Shown in pieces: positions 50,771 through 61,400 of a stretch of DNA of 64,000 bases. Position numbers and translations under genes: made by a program. Origin of the DNA: Paraburkholderia eburnea (GTDB lineage Bacteria > Pseudomonadota > Gammaproteobacteria > Burkholderiales > Burkholderiaceae); the NCBI RefSeq assembly GCF_002917095.1, contig NZ_PQGA01000005.1, positions 186,001 to 250,000 of the forward strand, written 5' to 3'. Under the pieces are notes generated by a model. That model was not told the origin of the DNA. It saw only the letters and a list, made by a program, of their open reading frames with translations, and made no database searches. Every line of letters starts with the position of its first letter. Within the stretch, counting starts at the first letter, position 1.

Positions 50771-51634
50771 TCAGGCCGCCTCGGCGACGATCCAGGCCTC
50801 GAACAGACGCATCGCCGGCGTCATCGCGCGCGATTCCAGGCTCGTGAGCCAGTAACTGCCTGTGGGCACCTCGATATCAAAGGGCCGTGCAAGCAGCCCG
50901 GCCTGCAATTCGCGCGCGAACATGCGCGCGGGCGCGAGCGCCACGCCCGCGCCCTGCATCGCCGCCTCGGCCATCAGCCGCGACGAATCGAAGATCGGCC
51001 CGCTCACCGTCCACGATTCGATCCCGGCCGCGTCGAACCAGCGCAGCCATTCGTCGGTGCGATAGGAGCGCAGCAGCGTCTCGCGCGACAGATCCTCGGG
51101 ACGGCGCAGACGCTGGGCGATCTCAGGCGCGCACAGCACCGCCAGCGGCGCGTCGAGCAAACGTGTGTTCTGCGTCGCGGGCCATTTGCCTTCGCCGAAA
51201 CGAATCGCGAAATCCAGTCCCTCGCCCGCCAGATCGACGAGATTGTTGTTGGTGAGCAGCCGCAATTCCACGAACGGATGGGCCTCGCGAAACGATTTGA
51301 GGCGCGGCATCAGCCAGCCGATCGCGAACGTCCCCACCACGCCCACCGTCAGCACCTCGCGCAGGCGGCCGCCCTCGAACTGCTTGAGCACGCCCTCGAT
51401 GCGGCCGAACGCGTCGCTCAACACGGGCAGGAGCGCGCGCGCCTCGTCGGTCATGCCGAGGCCGCGCGGCAGCCGCCGGAACAGCGGCACGCCGAGCCAG
51501 TCTTCGAGCATGCGCACCTGCTGGCTGACGGCGGCCTGCGTCACTTTCAGTTCGAGCCCCGCGCGCGTGAAGCTCAGATGGCGCGCGGACGCCTCGAAGG
51601 CGCGCAGCGCATGCAGTGGCACATTGGGACGCAT
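50771..51634 (-). CDS. ampR: LysR-family regulator, AmpR/GcvA type
   Basis: A 287-residue regulator. The DNA-binding half is LPLHALRAFEASARHLSFTR-like (here VPLHALRAFEASARHLSFTR) followed by LKVTQAAVSQQVRMLEDWLG. The effector domain has VGVVGTFAIGWLMPRL, as in AmpR. It is divergent from a class C beta-lactamase gene 115 bp away, the standard ampR-ampC arrangement. A T-N11-A operator lies between them. It would activate ampC when muropeptides build up. The symbol is inferred from family and position. Confidence 0.85.
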   Translation of the reverse strand: MRPNVPLHALRAFEASARHLSFTRAGLELKVTQAAVSQQVRMLEDWLGVPLFRRLPRGLGMTDEARALLPVLSDAFGRIEGVLKQFEGGRLREVLTVGVVGTFAIGWLMPRLKSFREAHPFVELRLLTNNNLVDLAGEGLDFAIRFGEGKWPATQNTRLLDAPLAVLCAPEIAQRLRRPEDLSRETLLRSYRTDEWLRWFDAAGIESWTVSGPIFDSSRLMAEAAMQGAGVALAPARMFARELQAGLLARPFDIEVPTGSYWLTSLESRAMTPAMRLFEAWIVAEAA

Positions 51635-51649
51635 GGACGATCCATAAGT

Positions 51650-51670
51650 TTTGCTTTTAGGTAAGGCAAA
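51650..51670. promoter_or_regulatory. LysR-type operator TTTGC-N11-GCAAA
   Basis: TTTGC (51650-51654) and GCAAA (51666-51670) are perfect inverse arms separated by 11 bases, the T-N11-A form of LysR sites. It lies 16 bp from the regulator start and 80 bp before the beta-lactamase start. Confidence 0.65.
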
Positions 51671-51749
51671 TTATCATCGCTTGTCGAGGGAGCGGCAACG
51701 CCAGAGAATGCACGGCATAGAACGCATTCAATGCTTCTTCAACCCAACC

Positions 51750-52916
51750 ATGCCGAAGAAAATGAAAATCGAGATAAAAGCGATGCTGATGGCTCTGACC
51801 TGTGCGGCGGCGACCGCGCACGCGGCACAAGTGGCACAAACCAGCGTGAAAACCGCGGTCGATGCCGCGATCGAACCCTTGCAGGCGAAGTACGGGATTC
51901 CAGGCGTGGCGGTCGGCATCAGCGTGGACGGCAAGCACGCGTTCTACCACTACGGCGTGGCATCGAAGGCGACGCATACGCGCGTGGACGACAACACGCT
52001 ATTCGAAATCGGCTCCGTGACCAAGACCGTGACGGCCACGCTGGCCTGCTACGCGCAGACGCAAGGCAAGCTGTCGTTCTCCGCGAGCGCCAGCGACTAT
52101 GTGAGCGCACTGCGCGGCAGCGTGTTCGACCATGTGAGCGTGCTCAACCTCGGCACGCATACCTCCGGCCTGCCGCTCTTCGTGCCGGACGCCGTGACCA
52201 ACGACGCGCAGATGAACGCGTGGCTGCGCGCCTGGCAACCGGACAGCCCGGCGGGCACGCAGCGCGTCTATTCGAACATCGGCATCGGTCTGTTGGGCCG
52301 CGCGGCGGCGCACAGCCTGGGTGTGACGCAGCGCGAAGCCGTCGAGCAGCAATTGCTGCCCGCCTTCGGCATGACGCATACGTGGCTGCGCGTGCCGCCC
52401 GCGAGCGAGGCGCACTACGCACAGGGCTACGACAAAACCGATACGCCCAAACGCATGAATCCCGGCGTTTTCGACGATGAAGCCTATGGCGTGCGCACGA
52501 CCGCGCCTGACCTCGTGCGCTATCTCGACGTCAATATGGGTCTTGTGCCGCTCGCCCCCGCGTGGCGGCGCGCGATCGACTGCACGCACATGGGCTACTA
52601 CACGGCGGGCCCGTTCACACAGGATTTCGTGTGGGAACAGTACCCGTGGCCCGTGTCGCTCGACACGCTCCAGCGCGGTAACAGCCCCGACGCCATCCTC
52701 AAGCCGATGCCCGCGCACGCGCTCACGCCGCCGCTGGCGCCGCAGGCCGACGCGCTCATCAACAAGACCGGCTCGACCAACGGCTTCTCGACTTACGTGG
52801 CGTATGTGCCCGCGCGGCACATCGGCGTGGTGATACTCGCGAACAAGGCTTATCCGAATGAGGCGCGCGTGAGCGCGGCCTATGCGATTCTGAAGGCACT
52901 CGATCAGTCGAAGTAG
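51750..52916 (+). CDS. ampC: Class C (AmpC-type) beta-lactamase
   Basis: A 388-residue periplasmic serine hydrolase. The three active-site motifs are present: Ser89-Val-Thr-Lys92 (IGSVTK), the Tyr-Ser-Asn motif (VYSNIG, about 174) and Lys-Thr-Gly (NKTGSTNG, about 340). NTLFEIGSVTKT and LGTHTSGLPLFVP are strongly AmpC-like. A signal peptide (IKAMLMALTCAAATAHAA) supports the start at 51750 rather than the upstream 51651. The divergent ampR-like gene suggests inducible expression. The spectrum of action cannot be read from the sequence. Confidence 0.92.
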   Translation: MPKKMKIEIKAMLMALTCAAATAHAAQVAQTSVKTAVDAAIEPLQAKYGIPGVAVGISVDGKHAFYHYGVASKATHTRVDDNTLFEIGSVTKTVTATLACYAQTQGKLSFSASASDYVSALRGSVFDHVSVLNLGTHTSGLPLFVPDAVTNDAQMNAWLRAWQPDSPAGTQRVYSNIGIGLLGRAAAHSLGVTQREAVEQQLLPAFGMTHTWLRVPPASEAHYAQGYDKTDTPKRMNPGVFDDEAYGVRTTAPDLVRYLDVNMGLVPLAPAWRRAIDCTHMGYYTAGPFTQDFVWEQYPWPVSLDTLQRGNSPDAILKPMPAHALTPPLAPQADALINKTGSTNGFSTYVAYVPARHIGVVILANKAYPNEARVSAAYAILKALDQSK

Positions 52917-52994
52917 CGGCGTTGACCGATCGACGCGGCTGGCCGGAGCAGGCTATCATCGATCCATCAATAACCCATCAATCCGGGACAGGCC

Positions 52995-54038
52995 GTGGCC
53001 CATCGTTTTCTCATCAAGGAGATCGCCCTTCAGGCTGGGGTGGGCGTCGCGACCGTCGATCGCGTGATCAACGATCGCGGCAACGTGCGCGTGCAAACGC
53101 GTATGCGCGTCGAGCAGGCCATCAAGGAACTCGAACAGCAGGAGCGCTATTCGGGCACGACGGGCCGCAAGCTGATCGTCGACGTGATCGTGGAGGCTCC
53201 CCGCCGCTTTGCCGATGAAATCCGTGATGCGCTCGAAGCCGAACTTCCCACGCTCCAGCCGGCCCTGTTCCGTCCGCGCCTGCTCCTGCAGGAAACCATG
53301 ACCACGCAGGAGGTCGTCGCGGCGCTGCGCGCGATCGCCCAGCGCGGCAGCCACGGCGTCCTCCTGAAGGCCCGCGATGTCCCCGAAATTGCCGATGCCA
53401 TCGGCGAACTCAAACGCTGCGGCATTCCGGTGGTCACGATATTCACCGACCTCCCGCTCTCCGGAAGAATCGCGTACGCGGGCTCCGATAACCGGGTGGC
53501 GGGCGCGACGGCGGCTTACCTGCTCGGTCAATGGCTTGGCGCCCGGCGTGGGCGCGTCCTCATCACGATGAGCGACGAGCGCTTTCGCGGCGAAGAGGAG
53601 CGCGAAATCAGCTTTCGCCGCGCGCTGCGAAGCCGCTATCCACAGCTTGAATTGATCGACGCAAGCGGCGGACACGGACTCGACACGCCCACAGAAAAAC
53701 TCGTCAAAAAGGCGCTAGCGGCGTACGTGGATATTCTCGCGGTCTATTCGATGGGCGGCGGCAACCGCGCGATCCTGCGCGCGCTCGATGCGCGGGGAAA
53801 ACCGCCAAAGTGCTACATCGGGCACGACCTGGACCGCGACAATTTCGAATTGCTTCGCGAAGGCAAAATTCACGCGATCCTGTATCACGACTTGCGGCAG
53901 GATATGCGCGCGGCGTGCCAGCACATCATGCACTTTCACAGGATGCTGCCCGAGTCGGCGGTCTCGGCATCGTCATCGATCGTCGTGGTCACGCCTGAAA
54001 ATATTCCGGAGCATGTCGCCGCCCGATTCCGACGATAG
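52995..54038 (+). CDS. LacI-family transcriptional regulator
   Basis: A 347-residue regulator with an N-terminal helix-turn-helix (IKEIALQAGVGVATVDRVIN) and hinge, then a sugar-binding-protein-like effector domain (about residues 60-340). The latter contains GIPVVTIFTDLPLSGRIAYA and DNRVAGATAAYLLGQWLGA. The variant TVDRVIND in place of TVSRVLN puts it in the branch that regulates ABC-imported sugars or polyols. The start is GTG, with GGGACAGG ahead. No sugar operon is adjacent in the window; targets may lie elsewhere. Confidence 0.92.
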   Translation: MAHRFLIKEIALQAGVGVATVDRVINDRGNVRVQTRMRVEQAIKELEQQERYSGTTGRKLIVDVIVEAPRRFADEIRDALEAELPTLQPALFRPRLLLQETMTTQEVVAALRAIAQRGSHGVLLKARDVPEIADAIGELKRCGIPVVTIFTDLPLSGRIAYAGSDNRVAGATAAYLLGQWLGARRGRVLITMSDERFRGEEEREISFRRALRSRYPQLELIDASGGHGLDTPTEKLVKKALAAYVDILAVYSMGGGNRAILRALDARGKPPKCYIGHDLDRDNFELLREGKIHAILYHDLRQDMRAACQHIMHFHRMLPESAVSASSSIVVVTPENIPEHVAARFRR

Positions 54039-54080
54039 CGCGGCATGGCGATCGACTATACTGGGCATTTTGTGAACGAA

Positions 54081-54437
54081 ATGTCCGCTACCTCTTCTAC
54101 GCAGCCGATCCAACCGGGTAACGTCTTCAAGGACAACCTCGCGCAACTGCCCGCCATCGACGGCATCGAGCGCATCGATCTGGTCAACGGCCAGGGCGCG
54201 GTAGTCTCGACGATCGAAAACAAGCCGGGCAAGCAAGGCTCGCTGGCTGTCTACCATTACCTGCAGCTGGCATTCGGCACGCTCGACGCGAAGGCCGCCG
54301 AGCACGGTCTCGCCGTGTTCGCCGAGCACACCGCCGACGCCCGCAACCGTCCCGGCGCCCATCCGAATGTCGATCGTCTGCTGGAAGTCGCGGCAGGCGG
54401 CGAAGCGCTGCGCATCGACGTGATCGCCGCAGCCTGA
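54081..54437 (+). CDS. DUF2322 family protein
   Basis: A 118-residue soluble protein. The conserved part FKDNLAQLPAIDGIERIDLV, then ENKPGKQGSLAVYHYL and GLAVFAEHTADARN, matches the DUF2322 family, whose function is unknown. The start at 54081 is preferred to 54045 because a TATACT -10-like box (54057-54062) lies between them, giving a short normal leader. It is monocistronic, with a GC hairpin after it. Confidence 0.8.
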   Translation: MSATSSTQPIQPGNVFKDNLAQLPAIDGIERIDLVNGQGAVVSTIENKPGKQGSLAVYHYLQLAFGTLDAKAAEHGLAVFAEHTADARNRPGAHPNVDRLLEVAAGGEALRIDVIAAA

Positions 54438-54450
54438 CGCTGCTTCGCAC

Positions 54451-54475
54451 AAGCGGCGGCACGCTGCCGCCGCTT
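54451..54475 (+). terminator. GC hairpin after the DUF2322 gene
   Basis: AAGCGGCGGCA (54451-54461) pairs with TGCCGCCGCTT (54465-54475), with only a 3-base loop. No U-run follows. Confidence 0.55.
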
Positions 54476-54613
54476 GCTGACTGACGGGCGACACCGAATG
54501 GGTTTCGTTGTGCCTGCAACTGCCTGCCGCCTGCCGGACCGGACCCGCATCCTGGTCATCACGGAATGGGATCGCTCGAACACGACCATCGAGCGCCCCA
54601 ATGACACCGTGCG

Positions 54614-54982
54614 TCATGCAGACGGCTGGAGTGCCTGGAGAGCAACCACTTTTTTTGAAGAACCGGAAGCCGGACCAGAAGTACAGCCCGGTGCGCCAGC
54701 GTCCGAACTCTGCCTGTTCGCCTGCGTGGCAAGGGCCGAGAGTACGGCGTGAGCTTCGAGTCCGAAGCGGCACACAAGCTGCCCACACCTGGAAAGCTTC
54801 GTGGCCTGTTCCGGCGTCAGCGTTGCGAGAATCCCGGCCGCTTCTTTCGAACCCACTCCCAGACTGGCCATACCGGTCGCCCAGTCCTCGTACAAAAGAC
54901 GCTGTGCAAGCAGCACGTACGACCGGTTTAACTCCTCGATATCGACCAGCGATTCGAAGTGCCGACCGAATATCTTATCCAC
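54614..54982 (-). CDS. FlhD-family flagellar master regulator, orphan
   Basis: A 122-residue homologue of FlhD, which with FlhC activates flagellar class II genes. IEELNRSYVLLAQRLLYEDW and ATLTPEQATKLSRCGQLVCRF match the FlhD core, including its cysteine pair region. The start is GTG, with GGAGGG 7 bases ahead. The last 30 residues (after about 92) are Gly/Ser-rich and unlike FlhD. In flagellar loci flhC follows flhD directly, but here the downstream side (54613 and below) holds no FlhC. It may be a second FlhD with another partner. It sits at the end of a chemotaxis/signalling run on the same strand. Confidence 0.82.
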   Translation of the reverse strand: MDKIFGRHFESLVDIEELNRSYVLLAQRLLYEDWATGMASLGVGSKEAAGILATLTPEQATKLSRCGQLVCRFGLEAHAVLSALATQANRQSSDAGAPGCTSGPASGSSKKVVALQALQPSA

Positions 54983-55119
54983 GGCCGCGCCCTCCGCATC
55001 GCTCCGAACACCTTCCCGAAATCATGATAAGGATTCCTTCTGGACAGAGGAAAATTCGACACTCGTCCCCGATACGGTTTTGCCCCCGTGCGATCCGTCG
55101 CCACCCCGACGATCGCGTC

Positions 55120-55404
55120 CTATGCCCCGGCAAGATGATCAAGGACTTTGTCGATCACACCCCGTTGTTCGGAAGCTAACAAATTACCGTGCAATCGCCT
55201 GAGATTGCCAAGCACTTCGAATAAATTGTGTAGAGCCTCGGGTGTCGTACTCGTCAATGGCCACGCGTGCATCAGATAGGCCAGCGCCATGATGTTTCGT
55301 TGCTCACAAAAGCAGTCGAACAAATACGTACAACGTCGGTCGACGACCTCAAGGTTCTCGCTGGTGGCCCACTGGACCGGCTTGATGTGCAATTCGTGAG
55401 ACAT
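55120..55404 (-). CDS. Small hypothetical protein between the chemoreceptor and FlhD genes
   Basis: A 94-residue helical protein, starting MSHELHIKPVQWATSENLEV, with three cysteines (two in TYLFDCFCEQ). I do not recognise it. GAAGG lies just before the ATG. It is 100 bp downstream of the chemoreceptor gene and 137 bp upstream of the FlhD-like gene, all on the same strand. Its neighbours suggest a role in motility or c-di-GMP signalling, but the sequence itself shows no domain. Confidence 0.65.
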   Translation of the reverse strand: MSHELHIKPVQWATSENLEVVDRRCTYLFDCFCEQRNIMALAYLMHAWPLTSTTPEALHNLFEVLGNLRRLHGNLLASEQRGVIDKVLDHLAGA

Positions 55405-55504
55405 GCCTTCGCCCCGTCAAAACCTGCTTCAGTCTGGAAACGCCATTATCAGTAGGAATCCTGATACTTCGGCGCAACTTTAACCCGGCCGCAGGCCCAT
55501 CATC

Positions 55505-57184
55505 CTAGAACGTTTCCCATTCCTCTTTCTGGTGTACCTTCTGACTGCTCAACAATGCGACGCGTGCAGGTTCGCGGCGACGACCAGGCGATGACAACGC
55601 AGCAATCACTGGACGCGCGCGCGGCGCGGTCTCGATGCGCCGGATAGCCACGCTGTCCGCACCTGACGGGATCTCGCCCTGCATCTGGGCGATTCTGAAA
55701 GCGCCGACGGCCCGTTTCAGTCTTGCCGCCTGATCGTCGAGCGACTGAGACGCCGCGGCAGCTTCCTCGACCAGCGCCGCGTTGCGTTGTGTCACCTCGT
55801 CCATTTGCGTGATCGCCAGCCCCACCTGCTCGATCCCTCTGCTTTGCTCACCCGACGCTGCGGCGATCTCGCCGATGATGTGGCTCACGCGCCCCACCGC
55901 GGCTATGACCTCTTCCATCGTGGCTCCCGCTTCGCCGACCAGTTGCCTGCCGGCGCCTACGCGCGCCACGGATGTGTGAATGAGCTCCTTGATCTCCTTC
56001 GACGCGGCGGAAGAGCGTTGAGCCAGCGCGCGGACTTCGCCCGCCACCACGGCGAAACCGCGGCCCTGCTCGCCGGCGCGCGCCGCTTCGACAGCTGCAT
56101 TGAGCGCAAGGATATTGGTCTGGAATGCGATGCCTTCGATGATGCCGATGATCTCGGCGATTTTCGACGAGCTGTCGTCGATTTCGGTCATGGTCCTGAC
56201 GACCTTCGCAACCGCCTCATTGCCACGCCCCGCGGTCTCCGCCGCAGCCACCGCCACCGAACTCGCCTCGCGCGCATTCTCCGCGTTGTGGTGAACCGTA
56301 CCCGTGAGTTGCTCCATGCTTGAGGCAGTCTCCTGCAGCGACGCGGCCTGCTGCTCCGTGCGCGAAGAAAGGTCGATGTTGCCCGCGGCGATTTCGCCCG
56401 ACGCGACCGCCACCGCGTCCGCCGAGGAACGCGCCTCGTGCATCGCTTCGGCAATGCGCGCCATGAGATGATTGAATGCCGCGGCCGCAAGCCCGATCTC
56501 GTCCTTGCTCTCCGTCACCACACGCTTGCTGAGATCGAGCGTCGTGCTCGCCTGTTCGAGCGTCGACTGCATCGTCGTCAGCGCTCGCTGAATCGAGCGC
56601 GACAGCATCAGGATCCAGCCGACGACGAGCACCATACCCGCCACCATGACGGAAACGCAAATGTCGAAGACGCTGTCACTCTCCCGCGCCGCTTCGGCTT
56701 CGGCTTCCTGCGCGCCACGCTCCGATACGCCGACGAATGACTCAAGACGGGCCTGCAATGGAAGGAATCCTGAACGATAGAGAGCACTCACCTGATCGGT
56801 GGCCGTCTTCGGATCGTGAGCGGCCAGATCCAGGAGCTGGCGTGATTGCTTGTCATAGTCGGTCCAGTTGGCCATTATCGACCTTAGCGCATCCTGGCGA
56901 TCCGCCGAGCGTAGCGACTGGTTGACGATGGCGGACCATTTGGCGATGTTGGCGTCAGCGTTGTCGAAGATCCGCTTCGTGTCGTCCGACGCAGGATCGA
57001 GCTGGATGGTCGAGAATGCGCTGGCCTTGATTTCCGTAACGCCGCGAACCTGAAGTTCCTGGCGATGCGACGTTTGCTGCACCTCCAGCAGCGAATGGAT
57101 GCCCGTCACCACCACGGCCAGGATGCATCCCATAGCCGCCAGGGTAATGACCATCAGTATCCGAAGCTTCAGTCGTATCGTCAT
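55505..57184 (-). CDS. Methyl-accepting chemotaxis protein with CheR-docking tail
   Basis: A 559-residue chemoreceptor. TM1 lies at about residues 9-32, a four-helix periplasmic sensor domain at about 33-172, TM2 at about 173-196, a HAMP domain after it, then the long coiled-coil signalling domain. The hairpin tip is [20 protein letters not shown], unchanged from the consensus. The C-terminus ends in EEWETF, a variant of the NWETF pentapeptide that tethers CheR and CheB, so it is a high-abundance-type receptor. Its ligand is unknown. CheV lies upstream on the same strand (181-bp gap). Confidence 0.95.
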   Translation of the reverse strand: MTIRLKLRILMVITLAAMGCILAVVVTGIHSLLEVQQTSHRQELQVRGVTEIKASAFSTIQLDPASDDTKRIFDNADANIAKWSAIVNQSLRSADRQDALRSIMANWTDYDKQSRQLLDLAAHDPKTATDQVSALYRSGFLPLQARLESFVGVSERGAQEAEAEAARESDSVFDICVSVMVAGMVLVVGWILMLSRSIQRALTTMQSTLEQASTTLDLSKRVVTESKDEIGLAAAAFNHLMARIAEAMHEARSSADAVAVASGEIAAGNIDLSSRTEQQAASLQETASSMEQLTGTVHHNAENAREASSVAVAAAETAGRGNEAVAKVVRTMTEIDDSSSKIAEIIGIIEGIAFQTNILALNAAVEAARAGEQGRGFAVVAGEVRALAQRSSAASKEIKELIHTSVARVGAGRQLVGEAGATMEEVIAAVGRVSHIIGEIAAASGEQSRGIEQVGLAITQMDEVTQRNAALVEEAAAASQSLDDQAARLKRAVGAFRIAQMQGEIPSGADSVAIRRIETAPRARPVIAALSSPGRRREPARVALLSSQKVHQKEEWETF

Positions 57185-57365
57185 AAGATTCGCTCACTTC
57201 ACCATGCTCAAGGAGTGCTCGCCGTTGCCACGGTCCGGGGTCGAACCTGCCGCGAGCGTAGCCCCAGACTAGCTCATCCTCGCAGTCAGCTGAAAGCGTA
57301 AAAGTACTCAGGCAGCGTGGTGATTCATTGCGGACCGCGCCATCGTATACGCGCAACGGCCGATG

Positions 57366-58322
57366 TCATGAGGCGAGAGCCCGGCGTATCGTTTCGGCGA
57401 GTTCTCCCGGGGCGAATTTCGACAGATAGCTCGTCGCGCCAGCGTTGCGCACATGCGCTTCGTTCGCCGCGCCGGTGAGCGAAGAATGGATCACGACGGG
57501 GATGTCATGCGTGCGCGCATCGCCACGGATACGCCGCGTCAGCATGAAACCGTCCATCTCCGGCATTTCGAGGTCGGTCAGCACGAGTGCGATCCGCTCC
57601 CTCGCGCGCTGGCCCGCCGCCTCGGCCTCATGCGCGATGCGGTCCAGCACGTTCCAGGCCTCCAGGCCAGTTTTTGCCATGATGTACTCCACACCCATCG
57701 CTCCAAGCCCCTGCTCGATGTGCTTGCGCGCGAATGCCGAATCGTCCGCGGCAAGAATTCGTGCCCCGGCGGGGAGCACGGCGGGCGCGCCCACGTCTTC
57801 AGGTTCCACGTTGCGATGCAGGTCCGGAAACACGTCGCGCAGCACCTGCTCGACGTCCACCACAAGAGCCAGTCTCGGACTCTCCCGATTGCCATCGATC
57901 CGCGCGATACTCGTGACACGGTCGCCACCCGCCACGTTTTCGGCGCTCAGCACATGCCCCCAGTCGAGCCGCACGATGTCGTCGACCTCTTCCACCGCGA
58001 AGCCTTGAATCGAGCGGGCAAATTCCGCGACGAGCAATATGTTTCTCCCGCGCACCGGGTTGCACCCCATCAGAACGGGCAAGTCGATCACCGGGATCGT
58101 CTGCCCGCGTATCTCAGCCGCCCCGAGCACGTAAGGCGAGGACGCCGCAATAGGCGTCACCCGCGGCATGGACATGATCTCGCGGATCTTGAATACGTTG
58201 ATGCCGTAGAGTTCGTGTTCACCGCCGCCCGGGGCGCAGCCGAGGCGGAACAGCAGAAGCTCCAGATTGTTCGATCGCGTCAGGCTGGTACGCTCGTCTA
58301 CCGAAAAGTGCTCTGCCGCCAT
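57366..58322 (-). CDS. cheV: Chemotaxis coupling protein CheV
   Basis: A 318-residue CheW-REC fusion. The N-terminal CheW-like domain (about residues 20-170) has YGINVFKIREIMSMPRVTPI and RGQTIPVIDLPVLMG. The C-terminal receiver has DDSAFARKHIEQGL and the phosphoacceptor Asp in VLTDLEMPEMDG at about residue 248. The Lys comes later, in SYLSKFAPGEL. It couples receptors to CheA and buffers phosphate. The start MAAEHF (58322) is chosen by family length; the frame runs on to 58610 over the kinase gene end. No CheA or CheW is in the window. Confidence 0.93.
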   Translation of the reverse strand: MAAEHFSVDERTSLTRSNNLELLLFRLGCAPGGGEHELYGINVFKIREIMSMPRVTPIAASSPYVLGAAEIRGQTIPVIDLPVLMGCNPVRGRNILLVAEFARSIQGFAVEEVDDIVRLDWGHVLSAENVAGGDRVTSIARIDGNRESPRLALVVDVEQVLRDVFPDLHRNVEPEDVGAPAVLPAGARILAADDSAFARKHIEQGLGAMGVEYIMAKTGLEAWNVLDRIAHEAEAAGQRARERIALVLTDLEMPEMDGFMLTRRIRGDARTHDIPVVIHSSLTGAANEAHVRNAGATSYLSKFAPGELAETIRRALAS

Positions 58323-58467
58323 GGCGGTGACTCCAGGGTTGATTTCAGTTTCGCGTGAGGCGCGCCCGGCAAACGGCACGCCCCGGCCAAGGGCGGTGCC
58401 ATCGCGCCATGGGTTCCGCGCCCTCACCCACGATAACCATGAAGCGTCGCCGGCCAGGAGAGTAGAA

Positions 58468-61400
58468 CTACTCCTGCACCGACCCCGGGTGGCCCGAAGC
58501 TCTGGCCTGAGCCGCGAGCACTGCGCGCATGGCGGCGAACAGACGTGCGAGATCGGACTCGAATACCGCGACTTCGTCGTAACAGGCGTCACTGCCGGCC
58601 AGTTTGACATCGAGCGCTGTACAACGCCCCATGAGTTCCTTCGCGCCTAACAGGCCTAGCTTCGACTTGAGCGTGTGCAACACGCAACGCACGCGAGGCG
58701 TATCGTTTTGCGCAATTGCTTCGTGCAAGCGTGACCGAATGTCGGACCGATCGGCCAGTATGCGTTGCACGAGTTTCAGGTACAGGTCCGCTCGCCCGAG
58801 CACATTCGTGACGCCCGCGTCGACATCAAGCTCGGGGACAGCCCGCAATGCGGCCACCGCGCCGCCCTCGTCCTGCGTCGCGACGGGCCATTCCTGCGTT
58901 TCGAAGTGCGGCAGCAGCCGGTGCGTCCCCCGCAGCCACCGCGCGATCGCCGCATACAGTTGTCCCGGAACGACAGGCTTCGGAATAAGGTCGTTCATGC
59001 CCGCCGTCCTGCAGCGCTCCCGGTCGCCGTCGTCCTCGCTCGCCGTCAGCGCCAACACCGGCAGATTCGCAAATCGCGCATCCTCGCGGATGCGCGCCAC
59101 CGTCCTGAGACCATCCATGACCGGCATGTGAAGATCCAGCAGAACAATGTCGAAAGGCGCCGCTTCGAGCGCGCGCAACGCCGCAGCGCCGTCGTCCACC
59201 GTCGTCACGTGCATCAGCACGAGTTCGAGCAGTTCCTTGACCACCTCCCGGTTGATCGCATTGTCCTCGGCAAGCAGGACACGTCGGCCGCTCAACAGGG
59301 GCCATACTGCGTGGCCGGACAACATCGAATAAGGGTTCCGGCCGGATTCGTCCTCGCGCGGGTGCGGCTCGGCCCGGTCGTCGGGCAACGCCGCCGTTGG
59401 CGCGATGTTGAGCGTGAGGCTGAGCGAAAAAGTGCTGCCGGCATCAGGCGAGCTCGTAACCCCAACACGGCCGCCCATCAATTCCGCAAGACTCTTGCTG
59501 ATCGCGAGCCCGAGACCCGCGCCCTGGAAACGGCGTTCGTTGAAGTCATCCAGTTGATGAAACGGCGTAAACAGCGAGGCCAACGCTTCTTCCGGAATGC
59601 CGACACCCGTATCCTCAACCTCGAAACGGACCTCGACGCGATGGGGGCCTGCACTTCCCGCGTTCGCCCGCAGGATCACATGGCCTTCATCCGTGAACTT
59701 GATCGCATTGCTAATGAAATTGATCAGTATCTGTTCAATACGCAGCGCGTTGCCGATCAGCCGGTCCGGCAAAGCCGCCGACACCTCCGACCATAAGCCA
59801 ATATTCTTGCCCGCCGCACTGTCGGCAAACAGTGATTGAACCCGCTCGCACATATCGCCGATCGAAAACTGGGCGGTACCCACCGACAATTTTCCGGCCT
59901 CGATTCGAGAGAAATCGAGCACGTCGTTCAGGATGGCGAGCAGATGCTGGCAAGACTCATCGATGCGCGCGAGAAACGCACCCAGCTTTCCGCTCCGGTT
60001 GATCTGTCTTGCCAGATACGTCATACCAATGATGCCGTTCAGTGGCGTGCGTATCTCATGACTGACGTTCGCGACAAAGCGCGATTTGGCCTGCGCGGCC
60101 GCTTCGGCAGCCTCGCGCGCCTCGCTCAATTCGCGCGTGCGCTGCTCGACCTTGAACTCCAGGGTCTTCGTGAGCAGTTCCAACTCGCGTTGGGTGTGCT
60201 CCTGCTGCGTAATGTCGGCGATCACCATGCCGACGCCGACCATGCGCGCAGAATCGGGCTCGGTCAGCGGAAAAGCAACGAGACGGAATATGCCCCGCGT
60301 CGTCCCCTTCGACGCCAACCTGTGCACTGAAGCCTCGGTCACGCCTGTCTGCATCACATGGTGCTGCGCGCGTCGGCAAATGGCCGCCATCTGGCGGTTC
60401 GGCAAGCTTTGCCAGACCGGTGAATTCGTAGGGGCCTCGTCACTCATCCCCATGAATGCCCTGAATGCGGTATTCGCGTCGATCACCCTCTCCTGCGTCG
60501 TCACGCACGCAAGACCAAGCGGCACGTTTTCGCAGAACGCGCGCCAGCGCGCGTTATTGGCCTGCAAAACCCGGCGGCTGCGCCAATGCAGGGCGGCCAG
60601 CAGCGCAATGAGCGTGGCCGCTACCGCGGTCAAGCCGACAATGGCGTTGCGAAAGAGGGTGTACGGACCATATGCTTCGTTATCCTCCATTTCGACCACC
60701 AGCCCGAACTCCTCCTCGGGAAACCAGTAGCCCTCGCCGATCATGCGGCGGCCCGCATTGCCGCGGTAACCGTCGAGCACGCCCGTCCTGCCGGCCCCCG
60801 CGCGGCGCATGCGGTCGAGCAGCGCCGGCGGCGCGCGTGATCCGGTTGAAGGCGTGGAGGCTCCGTGCAGCGTGTGTCGGTCCGCCCCTGGCCGAAGCGT
60901 CCCAACACCGCCGACGACACGTTGCGGCGACAGAATCCGCCCAGCGGCATCGACGATATATGCCTGCCCGGTGTTGCCGACCCAGCCTACCCTTAGCGTC
61001 TCGAACAGGCGAACATCCGGGTCGAGCCGCAAACAGAGAAAGCCAACCAGCCCATGCCTGTCGTCGACTCTGGCGCAAGCCAACTGATACAACGTGCCCG
61101 CGGGCGCATTCCCGGCAGGAAAGAAAATGGGGTAAGCCGCTGCGATCGGCCGCGTAAACGCGTGGCCTGCGGCTGCGGCGATCGACAGTGCGCGCGCGGC
61201 GACAGGCTCCACCTGCTGGCCCACGTAGGCCTCGCTGCTTGCCGCAACGATCGTCAGGTCGGGGCGAATCACGCTGTACCCCGCGAAGCCCCGGCTTCGG
61301 TATATTGGCGTGATCCACGCCTCGTACCTGTGCTGCAAGACGCGGTTACGCGGGTTCTGCACGAGCGCTCTCGCCACTTCGATCTGGTACGGGTTCGCCG

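Noticed and set aside
54508..55179. 223-codon plus-strand frame over the FlhD-like gene
   Set aside because: Pro/Arg/Ser-rich translation without family likeness; the minus strand encodes a recognisable FlhD core with a good ribosome site.
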